Assembly (NCBI RefSeq): GCF_036173105.1
Contig: NZ_CP108053.1
Coordinates: forward strand, 3,348,001 to 3,412,000
Source: Streptomyces sp. NBC_00287
Lineage (GTDB): Bacteria > Actinomycetota > Actinomycetes > Streptomycetales > Streptomycetaceae
Direction: 5' to 3'
DNA length: 64,000 bases
Shown here: positions 7,562 to 17,587 of the stretch, in pieces
Position numbering within the stretch: the stretch's first letter is position 1
Layout of the letters: each line of letters opens with the position of its first letter
The notes under the pieces: model-generated
What the model was told of the DNA's origin: nothing
Seen by the model: the letters and a program-made list of their open reading frames with translations, nothing else
The model's database searches: none
Made by a program: the position numbers and the translations under genes

Positions 7562-10186
7562 TTACGCCTCGGGCAGCCTGTCCAGCTGGGCCTTGATCCT
7601 GGCGATGTCCTCGTCCGCCTTGGCCAGGCGGCCGCGGATCTTCTCCACGACGTTGTCCGGGGCCTTGGCCAGGAAGGCCTCGTTGCCGAGCTTGGCCGTG
7701 GCCTGGGCCTTCTCCTTCTCCGCTGCCGCGAGGTCCTTCGCGAGGCGCTTGCGCTCCGCCGCGATGTCGATCGTGCCGGAGAGGTCGAGCGCGACCTCGG
7801 CGCCCGCGACCGGGAGGGTCGCCGTCGCCGTGAAGGCGTCGCCCTCCGGCTGGAGGCGCAGGAGCTGACGGATGGCGGCCTCGTGAGGCGCCAGGGCCGT
7901 GCCGTCCAGGGTCAGGCGGGCCGGGACCCGCTGGCCGGGCTGGAGGCCCTGGTCGGCGCGGAAGCGGCGGACCTCGGTGATGACCGACTGGAGGCTCTCG
8001 ATCTCCTTCTCGGCCGCCTGGTCGCGGAAGCCACTGTCCTTCGGCCACTCGGCGATGACGAGCGACTCGCCACCGGTGAGGGTGGTCCAGAGGGTCTCCG
8101 TGACGAAGGGAACCACGGGGTGCAGCAGCTTGAGCGTGACGTCGAGGACCTCGCCCAGGACTCGCTTGGAGACCTCGGCCGGCTCGCCGCCCGCCTGGAA
8201 GGTGGTCTTGGACAGCTCGACGTACCAGTCGAAGACCTCGTCCCACGCGAAGTGGAACAGCGCGTCGGAGAGCTTCGCGAACTGGAAGTCCTCGTAGAGC
8301 GCGTCGACTTCGGCGACGACGGAGTTGAGGCGGGAGAGGATCCAGCGGTCCGTCGCCGACATCTGCTCGGGCGCCGGCAGCGGGCCCTCCACCGTCGCGC
8401 CGTTCATCAGCGCGAAGCGCGTGGCGTTCCAGATCTTGTTGGCGAAGTTGCGGGAGCCCTGGACCCAGTCCTCGCCGATCGGGACGTCGACGCCGGGGTT
8501 GGCGCCGCGGACGAGGGTGAAGCGGAGAGCGTCGCTGCCGTACTTGTCCATCCAGTCCAGCGGGTTGACCGCGTTGCCGAAGGACTTCGACATCTTCTTG
8601 CCGAACTGGTCGCGGACCATGCCGTGCAGGGCGATGGTGTGGAACGGCGGGGTGCCGTCCATCGCGTACAGGCCGAACATCATCATCCGGGCGACCCAGA
8701 AGAAGAGGATGTCGTAGCCGGTGACCAGGACGGAGTTCGGGTAGAACTTCGCGAGCGACTCGGTCTGTTCGGGCCAGCCGAGGGTGGAGAAGGGCCACAG
8801 GCCGGAGGAGAACCAGGTGTCGAGGACGTCGGTGTCCTGGTGCCAGCCCTCGCCGGTGGGCGCCTCGTCGTCCGGACCGACGCAGACCACTTCGCCGTTC
8901 GGGCCGTACCAGACCGGGATCCGGTGACCCCACCACAACTGCCGTGAAATACACCAGTCGTGGAGGTTGTCGACCCAGTCGAAGTACCGCTTCTCCATCT
9001 CCTGCGGATGGATCTTGACCTTGCCCTCGCGGACCGCGTCACCGGCGGCCTTCGCCAGCGGGCCGACCTTGACCCACCACTGCATGGACAGACGGGGCTC
9101 GATGGTGGTCTTGCAGCGCGAGCAGTGGCCGACGCTGTGGACGTACGGCCGCTTCTCGGCGACGATCCGGCCCTCGGCACGCAGCGCGGCGACGATCGCC
9201 GACCGCGCTTCCAGCCGGTCCAGGCCCTGGAAGGGGCCGTGGGCGGTGATGACAGCGTGCTCGTCCATGATCGTGATGGCCGGCAGGTCGTGCCGCTGGC
9301 CGATCTCGAAGTCGTTCGGGTCGTGGGCCGGGGTGACCTTGACGGCGCCGGTGCCGAACTCGGGGTCGACGTGCTCGTCCGCGACGACCGGGATGGAACG
9401 GTCGGTCAGCGGCAGCCTGATGAGCTTGCCGACGAGGTGCTTGTACCGCTCGTCCTCGGGGTGAACGGCGACGGCGGTGTCACCGAGCATCGTCTCGGCA
9501 CGGGTGGTGGCGACGACGATGGCGTCGTCCCCGTCGCCGTACTTCATGGAGACGAGCTCGCCGTCGTCGTCCTGGTACTCGACCTCGATGTCGGAGATGG
9601 CGGTGAGACAGCGCGGGCACCAGTTGATGATGCGCTCGGCGCGGTAGATGAGCTCGTCGTCGTAGAGCCGCTTGAAGATGGTCTGAACGGCCTGCGAGAG
9701 CCCTTCATCCATGGTGAACCGCTCACGCGACCAGGCGACACCGTCACCGAGCCGGCGCATCTGCCCGGAAATCTGCCCGCCGGACTCGCCCTTCCACTGC
9801 CAGACCCGCTCGACGAACGCCTCACGGCCGAGGTCGTGCCGGGACTTGCCCTCCTTGCCCAGCTCCCGCTCGACGACGTTCTGGGTCGCGATCCCCGCAT
9901 GATCCATGCCGGGCTGCCACAGGGTCTCGTACCCCTGCATGCGCTTACGACGGGTCAGCGCGTCGATGAGGGTGTGCTCGAAGGCATGACCGAGGTGCAG
10001 GCTGCCGGTGACGTTCGGCGGCGGAATGACAATGGTGTACGGCGGCTTGTCACTCTTCTCGTCGGCCTCGAAGTAACCCCGCTCTACCCAGCGCTCGTAC
10101 AGCGGGCCCTCTACGTCGGCCGGCGCGTACTGGGTCGGCAGTTCGGTGTTGGGCGCTGGTGGCTGCTGCTGAGCGTTCTCGGTCAC
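7562..10186 (-). CDS. valS: Valyl-tRNA synthetase
   Basis: Class I aminoacyl-tRNA synthetase charging tRNA-Val in the cytosol. The 874 residues include the HIGH-equivalent HLGH at 64-67, the KMSKS loop at 531-535, an editing (CP1) domain with [15 protein letters not shown] and the [10 protein letters not shown] segment, an anticodon-binding domain from about 620, and a C-terminal coiled-coil arm rich in K/A/E (residues ~805-874), which is typical of ValRS. Start ATG 10186. A Zn-type CxxC pair (CSRC, WCPRC) is present. No T-box leader is evident in the short upstream gap. Confidence 0.97.
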   Translation of the reverse strand: MTENAQQQPPAPNTELPTQYAPADVEGPLYERWVERGYFEADEKSDKPPYTIVIPPPNVTGSLHLGHAFEHTLIDALTRRKRMQGYETLWQPGMDHAGIATQNVVERELGKEGKSRHDLGREAFVERVWQWKGESGGQISGQMRRLGDGVAWSRERFTMDEGLSQAVQTIFKRLYDDELIYRAERIINWCPRCLTAISDIEVEYQDDDGELVSMKYGDGDDAIVVATTRAETMLGDTAVAVHPEDERYKHLVGKLIRLPLTDRSIPVVADEHVDPEFGTGAVKVTPAHDPNDFEIGQRHDLPAITIMDEHAVITAHGPFQGLDRLEARSAIVAALRAEGRIVAEKRPYVHSVGHCSRCKTTIEPRLSMQWWVKVGPLAKAAGDAVREGKVKIHPQEMEKRYFDWVDNLHDWCISRQLWWGHRIPVWYGPNGEVVCVGPDDEAPTGEGWHQDTDVLDTWFSSGLWPFSTLGWPEQTESLAKFYPNSVLVTGYDILFFWVARMMMFGLYAMDGTPPFHTIALHGMVRDQFGKKMSKSFGNAVNPLDWMDKYGSDALRFTLVRGANPGVDVPIGEDWVQGSRNFANKIWNATRFALMNGATVEGPLPAPEQMSATDRWILSRLNSVVAEVDALYEDFQFAKLSDALFHFAWDEVFDWYVELSKTTFQAGGEPAEVSKRVLGEVLDVTLKLLHPVVPFVTETLWTTLTGGESLVIAEWPKDSGFRDQAAEKEIESLQSVITEVRRFRADQGLQPGQRVPARLTLDGTALAPHEAAIRQLLRLQPEGDAFTATATLPVAGAEVALDLSGTIDIAAERKRLAKDLAAAEKEKAQATAKLGNEAFLAKAPDNVVEKIRGRLAKADEDIARIKAQLDRLPEA

Positions 10187-10322
10187 GGGGTCAGTTTAGG
10201 GGTGTCTCGGCCCCGTCCCGAAACGCCTTTGTTCTGTAACGGTGGGGGCCCCGATGCACCGCGCGCCCCCCGCCTGGTCCAGGATGTCAGGACCACATAA
10301 GCATCTGGAGGGGAACCCAGTA

Positions 10323-11258
10323 ATGAGCTACAACCAGCCGGGCCCGTACGGCGGGCAGCCCCAGCAGCCCGGACCGTACGGCCAGCCGGGTCCGTACGGC
10401 CAGCAGCCGCAGGCTCCGCAGCCCGGCTATGGCTACCCCCAGCAGCCGCAGGCACCGCAGCCGGGTTACGGCTACCCCCAGCAGGCCCCGCAGGGCGTCC
10501 CGCCGCAGCAGCCCCCGTACGGCCAGCAGCCGCCCTACGGCCAGGCCCCGTACGGCGGCGCCCCGATGCCCCCGGCTCCGGGCGGCGGCAAGAAGAAGAC
10601 GGGGATCATCCTGGGCGCGGTGGCGGTCGTGGCTGCCATCGGGGTGGGCGTGTACTTCGTGGTGGGCGGGGGTGGCGGCGGGTCGGACATCGCCGATGAC
10701 GGTCCGCACAAGCTGACGACGCCGGCGACCCTGCTCAGCGGCGAGTACAAGAAGGCCGACGACGCCGACAGCGGCGGCTTCGACGAGAACGACGTCAAGG
10801 AAGCCGAGAAGCACGGCGTGAAGAACGCCAAGGATGTGCACGCCGGCTACCAGGCAGGTGACGAGAACAACCCCCTGGCCATGAAGATGATCAACTTCAT
10901 GGGCGTGTACGGCGAGATCGAGGATCCGGAGTCGGTCGTCGACGCGATGTTCGCCGACATGAAGAAGAACGCCACCGACGAGGGTGGCGAGGTCGTCGGC
11001 AGTCCCAAGGCGTACACGCCGAGCGGCCTCGATGGCGCGGTCCTCAAGTGCCAGGAGACGAAGTACAAGGAGGACTCGGGGACCTCCTCGGGCCCGAGCG
11101 AGATCAGCATGCCGGTCTGCATCTGGGGCGACCACAGCACCCTGGGCGTGATCATCCACGCCGACCTGGCAAGCGCCATGGGCGGCAAGGCCGCCGACGT
11201 GGAGGGCGCGGCTGAGCTGACGGCCAAGGTGCGCAAGGAAGTCCGCGTCAAGGCCTGA
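10323..11258 (+). CDS. Pro/Gln/Gly/Tyr-rich single-pass membrane protein
   Basis: 311 residues from ATG 10323, which has GGAGGGG nine bases upstream; an earlier in-frame ATG at 10242 lacks a ribosome site. Residues 1-95 are a low-complexity P/Q/G/Y tail (YGQPGPYGQQ type), then a KKK stop signal and one membrane helix at about 98-120 (GIILGAVAVVAAIGVGVYFVV). A probably extracellular domain of about 185 residues follows. Such cytoplasmic Pro-Gln-rich tails are common in actinobacterial membrane proteins and may serve as kinase or scaffold docking sites (inference). Plus strand, divergent from valS and convergent with the small secreted protein. No function can be assigned. Confidence 0.85.
   Translation: MSYNQPGPYGGQPQQPGPYGQPGPYGQQPQAPQPGYGYPQQPQAPQPGYGYPQQAPQGVPPQQPPYGQQPPYGQAPYGGAPMPPAPGGGKKKTGIILGAVAVVAAIGVGVYFVVGGGGGGSDIADDGPHKLTTPATLLSGEYKKADDADSGGFDENDVKEAEKHGVKNAKDVHAGYQAGDENNPLAMKMINFMGVYGEIEDPESVVDAMFADMKKNATDEGGEVVGSPKAYTPSGLDGAVLKCQETKYKEDSGTSSGPSEISMPVCIWGDHSTLGVIIHADLASAMGGKAADVEGAAELTAKVRKEVRVKA
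10401..10478 (+). repeat. 39-base tandem duplication in the Pro/Gln-rich tail
   Basis: Two adjacent 39-base units (10401-10439 and 10440-10478) encode the 13-residue unit QQPQAPQPGYGYP twice. The copies differ only at synonymous positions. Confidence 0.85.
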
Positions 11259-11280
11259 CGCCCGCTCCATTTTGTGCAGA

Positions 11281-11315
11281 CGAAGGCGGCTCGGTCATGT
11301 ACCGAGCCGCCTTCG
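11281..11315. terminator. Bidirectional terminator between convergent genes
   Basis: A perfect 15-bp inverted repeat (11281-11295 with 11301-11315, 5-base loop) sits between the two convergent stop codons at 11258 and 11322. Confidence 0.85.
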
Positions 11316-11321
11316 CTGTGA

Positions 11322-11603
11322 TCAGGCTCGCTTGCAGGCTGGCACTGACACGCTGTTGGCCACGTCCAGGTTCGCCAGTCCGACGATGCAGGCGGGGTTG
11401 GGCGCCTTCGTCACGCCCGCGTCGATCGCCCCGTGAGAGCAGGCCGCCTTCACCTTCGGGCCGGCGAAGTATCCATGGTTGGCCACGTAGTTGGTGCAGG
11501 CGCTCTGCGTGGCGCTCGCGGGCGAGGCCGCGAGGATCGGCAGAGTCCCCGCCGCAACAACCACACCGGCCGCGGCCACCATGTACTTCGCCCTTCGGAA
11601 CAC
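11322..11603 (-). CDS. Small secreted protein, four cysteines in the mature part
   Basis: 93 residues from GTG 11603, chosen because GGGAGGA lies seven bases upstream; the longer open frame to 11768 has no supporting site. Residues 1-31 form a Sec signal peptide (RRAKYMVAAAGVVVAAG core, cleavage after ASPASA). The mature 62 residues carry four Cys (SACTNYV, AACSHG, NPACIVG, VPACKRA), suggesting two disulfides outside the cell. No enzyme motif is seen. Streptomyces encode many such small exported proteins. Function unknown. Confidence 0.75.
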   Translation of the reverse strand: MFRRAKYMVAAAGVVVAAGTLPILAASPASATQSACTNYVANHGYFAGPKVKAACSHGAIDAGVTKAPNPACIVGLANLDVANSVSVPACKRA

Positions 11604-11742
11604 TTGAAGTCCTCCCGTTTTCAATAGTCGACAACTCGAACAAACAGTCGACTTGGTCGGCTCCATGAGATCACGACGGCAGGCATGAGGACACGTTCTG
11701 CGACTCGGCTGACGTGATCTTTCCGTACGGCTGGCGCAAAAC

Positions 11743-11773
11743 GGGCCTTGGCGCGGCTCTTGCGCCAAGGCCC
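11743..11773 (-). terminator. clpX terminator
   Basis: Perfect 12-bp inverted repeat, GGGCCTTGGCGC (11743-11754) with GCGCCAAGGCCC (11762-11773), 17 bases past the clpX stop codon. Confidence 0.8.
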
Positions 11774-11790
11774 CAGGCTGGGACGTACTG

Positions 11791-13080
11791 TTACGCCGTC
11801 TTCTGCTCCCCCGGTCCCCGCCCGTTCCGCGCGTCCCGCGGGATCAGGGTCGGGTTGACGTTCGAGTGGACGACGTCTGCTGTGATGACGACTCGGGCCA
11901 CGTCCTTGCGGGACGGGACCTCGTACATCACCGACATCAACACCTCTTCCATGATGGCGCGCAAGCCCCGCGCGCCGGTCTGGCGGAGGATGGCCTGGTC
12001 GGCGATGGCTTCCAGGGCCTCGCGCTCGAAGTCCAGCTCCACGCCGTCGAGTTCGAAGAGGCGCTGGTACTGCTTGACCAGGGCGTTGCGGGGTTCTACC
12101 AGGATCTGGAGCAGGGCCTCGCGGTCCAGGTTGTGGACCGAGGTGATGACCGGGAGGCGGCCGATGAACTCGGGGATCATGCCGAACTTGACCAGGTCCT
12201 CGGGCATGACGTCCTCGAACTGGTCCTTGGCTTCCAGTTCGCGCTTCGAGCGGATCGTCGCGCCGAAGCCGATGCCCTTCGCGCCGGCCCGGGACTCGAT
12301 GATCTTCTCCAGGCCCGCGAAGGCGCCGCCCACGATGAACAGGACGTTCGTCGTGTCGATCTGGATGAACTCCTGGTGGGGGTGCTTACGCCCGCCCTGG
12401 GGCGGGACCGAGGCCGTCGTGCCTTCGAGGATCTTGAGCAACGCCTGCTGGACGCCCTCGCCGCTCACGTCTCGCGTGATCGACGGATTTTCACTCTTCC
12501 GCGCGACCTTGTCGATCTCATCGATGTAGATGATCCCGGTCTCGGCCTTCTTGACGTCGTAGTCCGCCGCCTGGATCAGCTTCAGCAGGATGTTCTCGAC
12601 GTCCTCACCGACATAGCCCGCCTCCGTCAGCGCCGTCGCGTCCGCGATCGCGAACGGGACGTTGAGCATCCGGGCGAGTGTCTGGGCCAGCAGGGTCTTC
12701 CCGGAGCCCGTGGGGCCCAGCAGAAGGATGTTCGACTTCGCCAACTCGATGGCGTCCTCGCGGCTTTGACCGCCGCCGTTCTCACCGGCCTGGACGCGTT
12801 TGTAGTGGTTGTACACCGCGACGGAGAGCGCCTTCTTGGCCGCCTCCTGGCCCACCACATACCCCTCGAGGAACTCATAGATCTCACGGGGCTTCGGGAG
12901 CTCCTCCCAGCGCACCTCACTGGTCTCCGCGAGCTCTTCCTCGATGATCTCGTTGCAGAGATCGATGCACTCGTCGCAGATGTACACACCGGGCCCTGCG
13001 ATGAGCTTCTTGACCTGCTTCTGGCTCTTGCCGCAGAACGAGCACTTGAGCAGATCGCCGCCGTCACCGATGCGTGCCAC
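11791..13080 (-). CDS. clpX: ClpX, ATP-dependent unfoldase of the Clp protease
   Basis: Hexameric AAA+ unfoldase that recognises tagged substrates and threads them into ClpP. 429 residues, usual length. Seen: N-terminal zinc-binding domain (Cys13, 16, 35, 38), Walker A GPTGSGKT at 122-129, pore loop GYVGEDVEN, Walker [11 protein letters not shown], the ClpP-docking IGF loop (KGIGFGATI) and sensor-2 [11 protein letters not shown]. Downstream of clpP1-clpP2 but separated from clpP2 by 160 bases with two strong hairpins, so it probably has its own promoter. Confidence 0.98.
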   Translation of the reverse strand: MARIGDGGDLLKCSFCGKSQKQVKKLIAGPGVYICDECIDLCNEIIEEELAETSEVRWEELPKPREIYEFLEGYVVGQEAAKKALSVAVYNHYKRVQAGENGGGQSREDAIELAKSNILLLGPTGSGKTLLAQTLARMLNVPFAIADATALTEAGYVGEDVENILLKLIQAADYDVKKAETGIIYIDEIDKVARKSENPSITRDVSGEGVQQALLKILEGTTASVPPQGGRKHPHQEFIQIDTTNVLFIVGGAFAGLEKIIESRAGAKGIGFGATIRSKRELEAKDQFEDVMPEDLVKFGMIPEFIGRLPVITSVHNLDREALLQILVEPRNALVKQYQRLFELDGVELDFEREALEAIADQAILRQTGARGLRAIMEEVLMSVMYEVPSRKDVARVVITADVVHSNVNPTLIPRDARNGRGPGEQKTA

Positions 13081-13157
13081 GGTGTGCTTCCCCTTCGCCT
13101 GGGAGACGCCTAGGTCCAGCGGCTCCTGGTGCTGCCTTAATCCGACGGTACCTTGCC

Positions 13158-13215
13158 GGGGCCCTCGTTCGGGCCCCCCTTGGCACGGTTCACTTTGTCG
13201 TGCACCGTGCCAAGG
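13158..13215 (-). terminator. Double hairpin between clpP2 and clpX
   Basis: Two stems in the clpP2-clpX gap: GGGGCCC/GGGCCCC (13158-13177) and CCTTGGCACGGT/ACCGTGCCAAGG (13178-13215, perfect 12 bp). They fit termination of the clpP1P2 message, with clpX expressed separately. Confidence 0.7.
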
Positions 13216-13240
13216 AGCGGCCGACGATACAGCCTCCGGC

Positions 13241-13921
13241 TCAGCGCACGGATGCGTTGTTCATCTTCCGCGTGGAGATGATCTGGTCGATCAGGCCGTA
13301 CGACAGGGCGTCCTCGGCCGTGAGGATCTTGTCGCGCTCGATGTCCTCGCGGATCTTCTCGATCGGCGTGGTGGAGTGCTTGGCCAGCATCTCCTCCAGC
13401 TGCGCGCGCATCCGGAGGATCTCGTTCGCGGCAATCTCCAGGTCGGAAACCTGACCGCGGCCCGTCTCGCTGTACGGCTGGTGGATCAGGATGCGGGCGT
13501 TGGGCAGCGCCATGCGCTTGCCGGGCGAGCCCGCCGCGAGCAGGACGGCGGCGGCGGAGGCCGCCTGGCCCATGCAGACCGTCTGGATGTCCGGCTTCAC
13601 GAACTGCATCGTGTCGTAGATGGCCGTCAGCGCGGTGAAGGAGCCACCGGGGCTGTTGATGTAGACCGAGATGTCCCGGTCGGGGTCCATCGACTCCAGG
13701 CACAGCAGCTGCGCCATGACGTCGTTGGCGGACGCGTCGTCGATCTGCACGCCGAGGAAGATCACGCGCTCCTCGAAGAGCTTCGCGTACGGGTCGTACT
13801 CACGAATGCCCTGCGAGGTGCGCTCGACGAAGCGCGGAATGACGTAGCGGGACTCGGCGACGGGGCCGTTGTACTCGGCCTGCGGACGGTCGTAGAGGCC
13901 GTTGCCGGGGAAGGTGTTCAC
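13241..13921 (-). CDS. clpP2: ClpP2 protease subunit
   Basis: Serine peptidase subunit of the mixed ClpP1-ClpP2 tetradecamer of actinobacteria. 226 residues from GTG 13921 with GGAG eight bases upstream. Catalytic Ser122 lies in [13 protein letters not shown], His147 in LIHQP, and the Asp is in the DIERDK segment. The N-terminal ~40 residues form a pro-region that includes [10 protein letters not shown]. It follows clpP1 by 87 bases and is presumably in one operon with it, under ClgR control in Streptomyces. Confidence 0.96.
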   Translation of the reverse strand: MNTFPGNGLYDRPQAEYNGPVAESRYVIPRFVERTSQGIREYDPYAKLFEERVIFLGVQIDDASANDVMAQLLCLESMDPDRDISVYINSPGGSFTALTAIYDTMQFVKPDIQTVCMGQAASAAAVLLAAGSPGKRMALPNARILIHQPYSETGRGQVSDLEIAANEILRMRAQLEEMLAKHSTTPIEKIREDIERDKILTAEDALSYGLIDQIISTRKMNNASVR

Positions 13922-14008
13922 GGTGTCTCCAAAAGGCTGTGGCGGTGGCTGGGGGCGGGTGGAGGCTCGTACGGCCCTGTGGTGGGTCCTGAGGGCCCGT
14001 ACAGGTCC

Positions 14009-14629
14009 TTACGCCGCTCCGGTACCGCCGCCGCCCGGCATGCCGGCGGCCGTGGGGATGACGTCGTCGATGAGGCCGTAGTCCTTGGCCTCGAAGGCGT
14101 CGAACCAGCGGTCGCGGTCCGAGTCGCGGGTGATCTGCTCGATCGTCTGGCCCGTGTGCTGCGAGGTGAGCTCGGCCATGCGCTTCTTGGTGTGCAGCAG
14201 CCGCTCGGCGTGGATCTTGATGTCCGAGGCCGAGCCGGCGAGGCCGGCGGACGGCTGGTGGATCAGGATCTCGGCGTTCGGCAGCGCGAAGCGCTTGCCG
14301 GGGGTGCCCGCGCTGAGCAGGAACTGGCCCATGGAGGCGGCGAGGCCCATGGCGATGGTCACCACGTCGTTCTTGATGTACTGCATGGTGTCGTAGATCG
14401 CCATGCCGGCCGTGATCGAGCCGCCGGGGCTGTTGATGTACATGTAGATGTCCTTGTCCGGGTCTGCGGCAAGGAGCAACAGCTGTGCGGTGATCTTGTT
14501 CGCGATGTCGTCGTCGACCGGCTGGCCGAGGAAGATGATCCGCTCGTTGAGCAGTCGGTTGTAGACATGGTCGCCGAGGCCACCGCCGATGGAAGGCTCG
14601 CCGGCGGCGGAGGGCATCAGATTCGTCAC
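14009..14629 (-). CDS. clpP1: ClpP1 protease subunit
   Basis: First ClpP of the clpP1P2 operon. I take GTG 14629 ([12 protein letters not shown], 206 residues) because AGGTGG sits just upstream and family members begin here; the frame stays open to 14728 without homology. Catalytic Ser99 ([10 protein letters not shown]), His124 (LIHQPSAGL), and an Asp near 173 (RDSDRDRW). In Streptomyces, ClpP1 normally represses clpP3P4 by degrading the activator PopR, and it is needed for normal development (literature). The C-terminal tail is Gly-rich. Confidence 0.95.
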   Translation of the reverse strand: MTNLMPSAAGEPSIGGGLGDHVYNRLLNERIIFLGQPVDDDIANKITAQLLLLAADPDKDIYMYINSPGGSITAGMAIYDTMQYIKNDVVTIAMGLAASMGQFLLSAGTPGKRFALPNAEILIHQPSAGLAGSASDIKIHAERLLHTKKRMAELTSQHTGQTIEQITRDSDRDRWFDAFEAKDYGLIDDVIPTAAGMPGGGGTGAA

Positions 14630-14774
14630 GTATCCACCTGCTCGTCTTGCGACGGCGCCGGGCCGTCTACACGTTTCCCTGCCGGGGGCCTCCGGCGGTT
14701 TCGCCGACTCCCCTGCCCCCGTACTCATGGACCCTAACGCGCTGGTCCCTTCAGGGAATCCCGGAGCGGGGAGT

Positions 14775-14788
14775 GTTCGCCGGGGGCG
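14775..14788 (+). promoter_or_regulatory. ClgR box upstream of clpP1
   Basis: GTTCGC-CGGGG-GCG matches exactly the published ClgR operator form GTTCGC-N5-GCG. It lies about 146 bases upstream of the chosen clpP1 start. ClgR activates clpP1P2 and lon in Streptomyces. The match is seen; binding is inferred. Confidence 0.7.
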
Positions 14789-14870
14789 TAGAGCCTCCGG
14801 CGGGTGGGCATGTGCCTACTCGCCGTAACTGCGACGGCATATGGGCCGCCACGGGTCCATTGTGGTTGAT

Positions 14871-14891
14871 CGCGCAGTTCCCCGCGCCCCT
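14871..14891 (+). repeat. 21-base intergenic repeat, copy 1
   Basis: A GC-rich 21-mer containing GCAGTTCCCCGCGCC, identical to 32917-32937. It occurs here downstream of tig and upstream of clpP1. From memory, this motif is widespread between Streptomyces genes, often as one arm of a larger palindrome; here only one arm is present. Confidence 0.75.
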
Positions 14892-14919
14892 GACAGGGCG
14901 CTCCCGGCCGCCGTATGCC

Positions 14920-14957
14920 AGGAAGGCCCCGGGGAATGTCTTCCCCGGGGCCTTCCT
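14920..14957 (-). terminator. tig terminator
   Basis: Perfect 17-bp inverted repeat (14920-14936 with 14941-14957), 4-base loop, 27 bases past the tig stop codon. Confidence 0.85.
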
Positions 14958-14984
14958 ACGGCGTCACAGGCGCCGAAGGCGTGA

Positions 14985-16388
14985 TCAGCCCTCGGCCTTC
15001 TCCGCGTCCGCGTCCGCGTCCGTGGCGTCGGCCTCCGTGGCCTCGGCGGCTACGTCCGCGGCGGTCTCGATCTCGTCCTCGTCGTCCAGGTCGATGATCT
15101 CGCCGTTGGTGTCCTTGACCGTGGCCTTCTCGACCACGACGGCCAGGGCCTTGCCGCGGGCGACCTCACCGACCAGGAGCGGAACCTGGCCGCCCTCGAC
15201 GACGGCCTGGGCGAACTGGTCGGGGGACATGCCGGAGGAGGCCGCACGCCGCATGAGGTGCTCGGTGAGCTCCTCCTGGTTGACGTTGAGCTTCTCCTGC
15301 TTGACCAGCTCGTCGAGGACGAACTGGGTCTTGATGCCCTTGACCGCGGCTTCCTTGGTCTCGGCGTCGAACTCTTCCTCGGTCTTGCCCTGGATCTCCA
15401 GGTACTTCCCGAGGTCGAGGCCCATCTGGCCGAGCTGGTGGTGCTCCAGGTTGTGCTTGCGGGTGTTGATCTCGTCCTCGAGGAGCTTCTCGGGGACGGG
15501 CACCTCGACGAGCTCCAGCAGCTTCTCCAGGACGCGCTCCTGGGCCTGCGTGGCCTGGTCGTACTGCTTCATGTTGGTGAGGCGCTTGAGGCTGTCCGCC
15601 TTGAGCTCCTCCAGGGTGTCGAACTCCGAGGCGAGCTGCGCGAAGTCGTCGTCCAGCGCGGGCAGTTCGCGAGCGGCGACCTGGGTGACCTTGACGGTGA
15701 CCTCGGCCTCCTTGCCGGCCGCGGAGCCGCCCTTGAGCTCGGAGGTGAAGGTGGTCTCGGCACCGGCCTCGAGGCCCTTGACGGCGTCGTCGATGCCGTC
15801 GAGGAGCTCGCCGGAGCCGATGGTGTAGGAGACGCCCTCGGCGACCCCGTCCTCCAGGACCTCGCCCTCGACCTTGGCCTGCAGGTCGATGGTGACGACG
15901 TCGCCGTCCTCGGCGGCGCGCTCGACCGGGGAGGTCGAGGCGAAGCGCTCGCGGAGCTGGTCGACCGACTTCTCGATGTCCTCGTCGGTGACCTCGATGG
16001 CGTCGACCTCGACCTCGATGCCGGAGTAGTCCGGGATCTCGATGGTCGGGCGGATGTCGACCTCGGCGGTGAAGTTCAGCGTCTCGCCGTCCTTCAGCTC
16101 GGTGATGTCGACCTCGGGCTGGCCCAGGACGTTGAGCTCGGCCTCGTTGACCGCCTCCGTGTAGAACTTCGGAAGCGCGTCGTTGACGGCCTCCTCCAGC
16201 ACGGCGCCACGGCCGAACCGCTGGTCGATGACCCGGGCGGGAATCTTGCCCTTGCGGAAGCCCTTCACCGTGACCTGCTGGTTGATCTTCTTGTACGCCG
16301 CGTCGAGGCTGTCCTTGAGCTCCTCGAAGGGCACCTCGACAGTGAGCCGAACCCGAGTCGGGTTCAGGGTCTCCACGGCGCTCTTCAC
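14985..16388 (-). CDS. tig: Trigger factor chaperone / peptidyl-prolyl isomerase
   Basis: Ribosome-bound chaperone that receives nascent chains. 467 residues from GTG 16388 with AAGGAG nine bases upstream. The N-terminal ribosome-binding domain includes the signature GFRKGKIP at about 43-50, the FKBP-type PPIase domain spans roughly 155-240 ([16 protein letters not shown]), and the C-terminal arm domain continues to about 430. The extra C-terminal tail is Asp/Glu/Ala-rich (repeats of DAD and EAT) and is longer than in E. coli (432 residues). It is followed by the clp genes, as in many bacteria. Confidence 0.97.
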   Translation of the reverse strand: MKSAVETLNPTRVRLTVEVPFEELKDSLDAAYKKINQQVTVKGFRKGKIPARVIDQRFGRGAVLEEAVNDALPKFYTEAVNEAELNVLGQPEVDITELKDGETLNFTAEVDIRPTIEIPDYSGIEVEVDAIEVTDEDIEKSVDQLRERFASTSPVERAAEDGDVVTIDLQAKVEGEVLEDGVAEGVSYTIGSGELLDGIDDAVKGLEAGAETTFTSELKGGSAAGKEAEVTVKVTQVAARELPALDDDFAQLASEFDTLEELKADSLKRLTNMKQYDQATQAQERVLEKLLELVEVPVPEKLLEDEINTRKHNLEHHQLGQMGLDLGKYLEIQGKTEEEFDAETKEAAVKGIKTQFVLDELVKQEKLNVNQEELTEHLMRRAASSGMSPDQFAQAVVEGGQVPLLVGEVARGKALAVVVEKATVKDTNGEIIDLDDEDEIETAADVAAEATEADATDADADAEKAEG

Positions 16389-16560
16389 GGTTCGGTCTCC
16401 TTGTGGCTGACTTCTTGGTTTCTGCCGGAGCCAGACTGGTCCGGCAAATTCGCCGCCCGGAGGACTTCAGGGAGTGAGGACACACGGGCGCGCAGCTTGC
16501 ATAGTAACCGCAGCCGCTGAACGACCCAAAGGCGATCACTGGGGATGATCCAGCAGGTGG

Positions 16561-16634
16561 TCGGGGTGGCGGGATTTGAACCCACGGCCTTCCGCTCCCA
16601 AAGCGGACGCGCTACCAAGCTGCGCCACACCCCG
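16561..16634 (-). tRNA. tRNA-Pro (anticodon UGG)
   Basis: On the minus strand, a 74-base cloverleaf with acceptor CGGGGTG/CACCCCG, D arm with AGCTTGGTAGC, anticodon stem CCGC/GCGG with loop TTTGGGA (anticodon TGG) and T arm GTGGGTTCAAATCCCGC. The CCA end is encoded next to it (16558-16560). It lies just upstream of tig, on the same strand. Confidence 0.97.
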
Positions 16635-16764
16635 TCTGGTGCGACACGTAGGGTACATGCCCGCAGGCAGTGGGGCTGCCGCATTTATGGGGTGTGCGTC
16701 GAGGCGGGCGGACCCGCTACGATGCCTGCAGTGCCGCGGTCATCTGACCTGCGGCGCGTCCTGT

Positions 16765-16835
16765 GCGGGCGTAGCTCAATGGTAGAGCCCTAGTCTTCCA
16801 AACTAGCTACGCGGGTTCGATTCCCGTCGCCCGCT
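16765..16835 (+). tRNA. tRNA-Gly (anticodon UCC)
   Basis: A 71-base cloverleaf with acceptor GCGGGCG/CGCCCGC, D arm GCTCAATGGTAGAGC, anticodon loop CTTCCAA (anticodon TCC) and T arm CGGGTTCGATTCCCG. CCA is not encoded. Transcribed away from tRNA-Pro. A possible -10 (TACGAT, 16718-16723) lies 41 bases upstream. Confidence 0.97.
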
Positions 16836-16845
16836 CTGTACGGCC

Positions 16846-16884
16846 CAGGGCCGGACCGGAGGAATTTCCTCTGGTCCGGCCCTG
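16846..16884 (+). terminator. tRNA-Gly terminator
   Basis: Long inverted repeat, CAGGGCCGGACC (16846-16857) with GGTCCGGCCCTG (16873-16884), continued inward by GAGGAA/TTCCTC with one mismatch, and followed by a short T-rich stretch. Confidence 0.85.
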
Positions 16885-16947
16885 AGTGTTTTCGGGCAGG
16901 CTGCCGCCGCCCCTCGGCGTGGGCGGTGGAGAGCGGTCGGCCGGTTC

Positions 16948-17142
16948 CTAGAACTGGATCGAGTTGATCGTCTCGGCTATCGAGTCGAGGAACCGTTGGA
17001 TGTCGTCGGCCATGCCGGTCGAGGCGAGGAAGAAGCCGAAGAGGACGGCGACCACCGCGGGGCCGGCCTTGAGGGAGCCGCCACGGATCAACACCACCAA
17101 GATGATCGCCAACAGCAGCACCACTGACAGCGAAATGGCCAC
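16948..17142 (-). CDS. Small membrane protein, 64 residues
   Basis: GTG start at 17142 with only a weak GAGGG upstream. The chain has two hydrophobic segments (SLSVVLLLAIILVVLI and AVVAVLFGFFLAST) with RGGS between them, then an amphipathic end (DDIQRFLDSIAETINSIQ). It is coding-like by composition and, from memory, conserved in this place in Streptomyces. Function unknown; a holin-like or membrane-accessory role is only a guess. Confidence 0.65.
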   Translation of the reverse strand: MAISLSVVLLLAIILVVLIRGGSLKAGPAVVAVLFGFFLASTGMADDIQRFLDSIAETINSIQF

Positions 17143-17587
17143 AACTGATCACACCCTCGGTCGGTCCGCTCTCCCGGCCCGGGGGCGCCAACCCCGCGCA
17201 CCCCCGCCAGAACCATCGTGCCACCAACAGGCCCGCCGTATGCGGCGGGTGGGGCATCGGCAGTCACAACTGCGGCCGGTGCGGGCGGCGCCGGGCCGCG
17301 CGGGCGACCATCCTGCGCGCTCCGCACGATAATTCGAAGCGGCACTCGTACGGGGAATTCGACGTGATCGTTTCCATGTCCACACAACGTGTTCGCGGGC
17401 ATTTCGAATTGTCATCACAGGTGTCATCAACTCCCCTACCAAACCTCGCCTTATGTACCATTTAGCGTGGATTAATCGGCACAAGGTGGACACATCTCGG
17501 GTTCCGTGGCGCCGCGTTCACCCTTCATAAGCGGTAATGACGTCGCGCGTTTTACTAATACGCACAGCCGCCGCTAGGGTGCCTCAG
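17143..17587. promoter_or_regulatory. 445-base intergenic region with AT-rich patches
   Basis: Separates the 64-residue membrane protein from the acyltransferase and must hold both promoters. It has AT-rich patches unusual for this genome, three TTCGAA- or GAATTC-like sequences (near 17332, 17355, 17403) and a direct repeat GTCATCA (17411, 17423). The right end has a TAGGGT -10-like element (17575-17580). No coding frame is convincing here. Confidence 0.4.
17575..17580 (+). promoter_or_regulatory. Probable -10 element for a leaderless acyltransferase mRNA
   Basis: TAGGGT ends seven bases before ATG 17588, the spacing expected if transcription starts on the ATG. No ribosome site precedes the ATG. 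A weak -35 (TTTTAC) lies 19 bases upstream. Confidence 0.45.

Larger units (their letters stand above)
14630..14984 (-). promoter_or_regulatory. clpP1 upstream region
   Basis: A 355-base gene-free stretch between clpP1 and tig. It holds the clpP1 promoter region with a ClgR-type box (14775-14788), a 21-base sequence found again at 32917-32937 (here 14871-14891), and the tig terminator (14920-14957). No open frame in it looks coding. Confidence 0.6.

Noticed and set aside
9540..9900. Minus-strand open frame of about 118 codons within valS
   Set aside because: Ser/Arg-rich frame-shifted shadow of valS, without its own start signals.
10187..10322. T-box or other riboswitch before valS
   Set aside because: The gap is too short and shared with the divergent gene; no T-box sequence was seen.
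10401..10478. Possible CRISPR-like or mobile repeat
   Set aside because: It is a tandem duplication within a low-complexity coding tail, in frame and without spacers.
16558..16884. Possible integration site at the tRNA pair
   Set aside because: tRNA genes are common attachment sites, but there is no integrase, no duplicated tRNA 3' end and no composition change nearby.
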